A stretch of 64,000 nt of DNA from Sphingopyxis sp. USTB-05 (lineage in GTDB: Bacteria > Pseudomonadota > Alphaproteobacteria > Sphingomonadales > Sphingomonadaceae), in contig NZ_CP084712.1 of assembly GCF_023822045.1 (NCBI RefSeq), forward strand, positions 744,001-808,000, given 5' to 3'. The notes under the pieces are model-generated. The model made no database searches and was not told the origin of the DNA. It saw nothing but the letters and a program-made list of their open reading frames with translations. Of the stretch, positions 63,677 through 64,000 are shown in pieces. The position numbers were made by a program, and so were the translations under genes. The number at the start of each line of letters is the position of its first letter. Position 1 is the stretch's first letter.

Positions 63677-64000
63677 ATGGGGTTTCCCAGATTCTTATTC
63701 CGGCGCTCCAGCATGGTCATCAATGTGACCGCTATCGCGCTTGCCGGCCTCCTCGTCTGGGCGGGGTTCGCGGAGATCGATCAGGTCAGCCGCGCGACGG
63801 GACAGGTCATTCCCGCGGGCCGGGTGCAGGTGATCCAGAGCGCCGACGGCGGCGTGATCGGTGAAATCCTGGTGCGCGAAGGCGATCGCGTCCGTCGCGG
63901 GCAGAAACTCGTCGTCCTCGACCCCGTCCGCATTCAGGCGGCGGTGGAGGAATCGCGCGCTAAGGTCGCGAGCTATCGGACGATCAAAAGCCGGGTCGAG
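63677..64000 (+). CDS. HlyD/LapC-like membrane fusion protein (partial)
   Basis: The first 108 codons are present; the window end cuts the gene. It has a short basic start (MGFPRFLFRRSS), one membrane segment (about 13-33), then the HlyD start AGFAEIDQVSRATGQVIPAG and a lipoyl-like half (GGVIGEILVREGDRVRRGQKL). It links the ABC exporter to the TolC-like channel. It begins 2 bp after the ABC gene stop. Confidence 0.92.
   Translation, partial: MGFPRFLFRRSSMVINVTAIALAGLLVWAGFAEIDQVSRATGQVIPAGRVQVIQSADGGVIGEILVREGDRVRRGQKLVVLDPVRIQAAVEESRAKVASYRTIKSRVE

Noticed and set aside
1..64000. tRNA, rRNA, insertion sequences, integrase or phage genes
   Set aside because: None could be recognised by eye on either strand. 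Compact structured RNAs could still be missed without a covariance search.

Overview
The window looks like a chromosomal segment from a sphingomonad alphaproteobacterium, probably Sphingopyxis or a close relative. This is inferred from the high GC content, the many TonB-dependent receptors carrying a 'DIIVTA-RR' type TonB box, the abundant HSL-type esterases, the BapA/LapBCE-like adhesin system and the CCCGG-rich palindromic repeats. No rRNA, tRNA, CRISPR array, insertion sequence or phage gene was seen.

Region 1 (1-13.7 kb) is mostly housekeeping: a partial lipoprotein, a membrane-anchored cytochrome c, prephenate dehydratase (pheA), a CDP-alcohol phosphatidyltransferase, DNA polymerase I (polA), a TVP38-type membrane protein, purT, an O6-alkylguanine DNA methyltransferase, an ACS-type MFS permease, an NTF2-like protein, two AraC-type regulators, a GFA-family protein and a methyltransferase. 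Three strong inverted repeats lie in its intergenic gaps.

Region 2 (13.7-19.8 kb) is a leftward heavy-metal efflux operon: a His-rich exported protein, then CzcC, CzcB and CzcA.

Region 3 (19.9-28.5 kb) is a rightward lipid or ester utilisation cluster: TonB receptor, MFS, type-B carboxylesterase, AlkK-like acyl-CoA ligase and TetR regulator in tight series, followed by an MFE-2-like 3-hydroxyacyl-CoA dehydrogenase. Two closely similar 20-bp sites precede the receptor and the dehydrogenase and look like TetR operators.

Region 4 (28.5-39.5 kb) looks like a peptide or lysine utilisation locus: two TPR exported paralogues at either side, an M19-type dipeptidase homologue with altered metal ligands, an XRE-cupin regulator, a TonB receptor, a prolidase-like amidohydrolase, an ALDH7 (piperideine-6-carboxylate dehydrogenase type) and a cationic amino-acid permease.

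Region 5 (39.6-51.4 kb) is the most interesting catabolic region: MFS permease, four HSL-type esterases, an AlkK-like acyl-CoA ligase, a GH37 trehalase, a TonB receptor and a LacI regulator. Four copies of TGnYATCGATRnCA sit in every promoter gap of this region. I infer a LacI-controlled system for an acylated trehalose (glycolipid): uptake, de-esterification, trehalose hydrolysis and acyl activation.

Region 6 (51.4 kb to the end) encodes a giant type-I-secreted adhesin (about 2794 aa, 17 tandem ~95-residue domains, two RTX blocks each preceded by a duplicated module) together with its secretion machine: TolC-like protein, LapB-like ABC exporter and a HlyD-like adaptor cut by the window end. 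All functions are inferred by reading the sequence; no database search was run.
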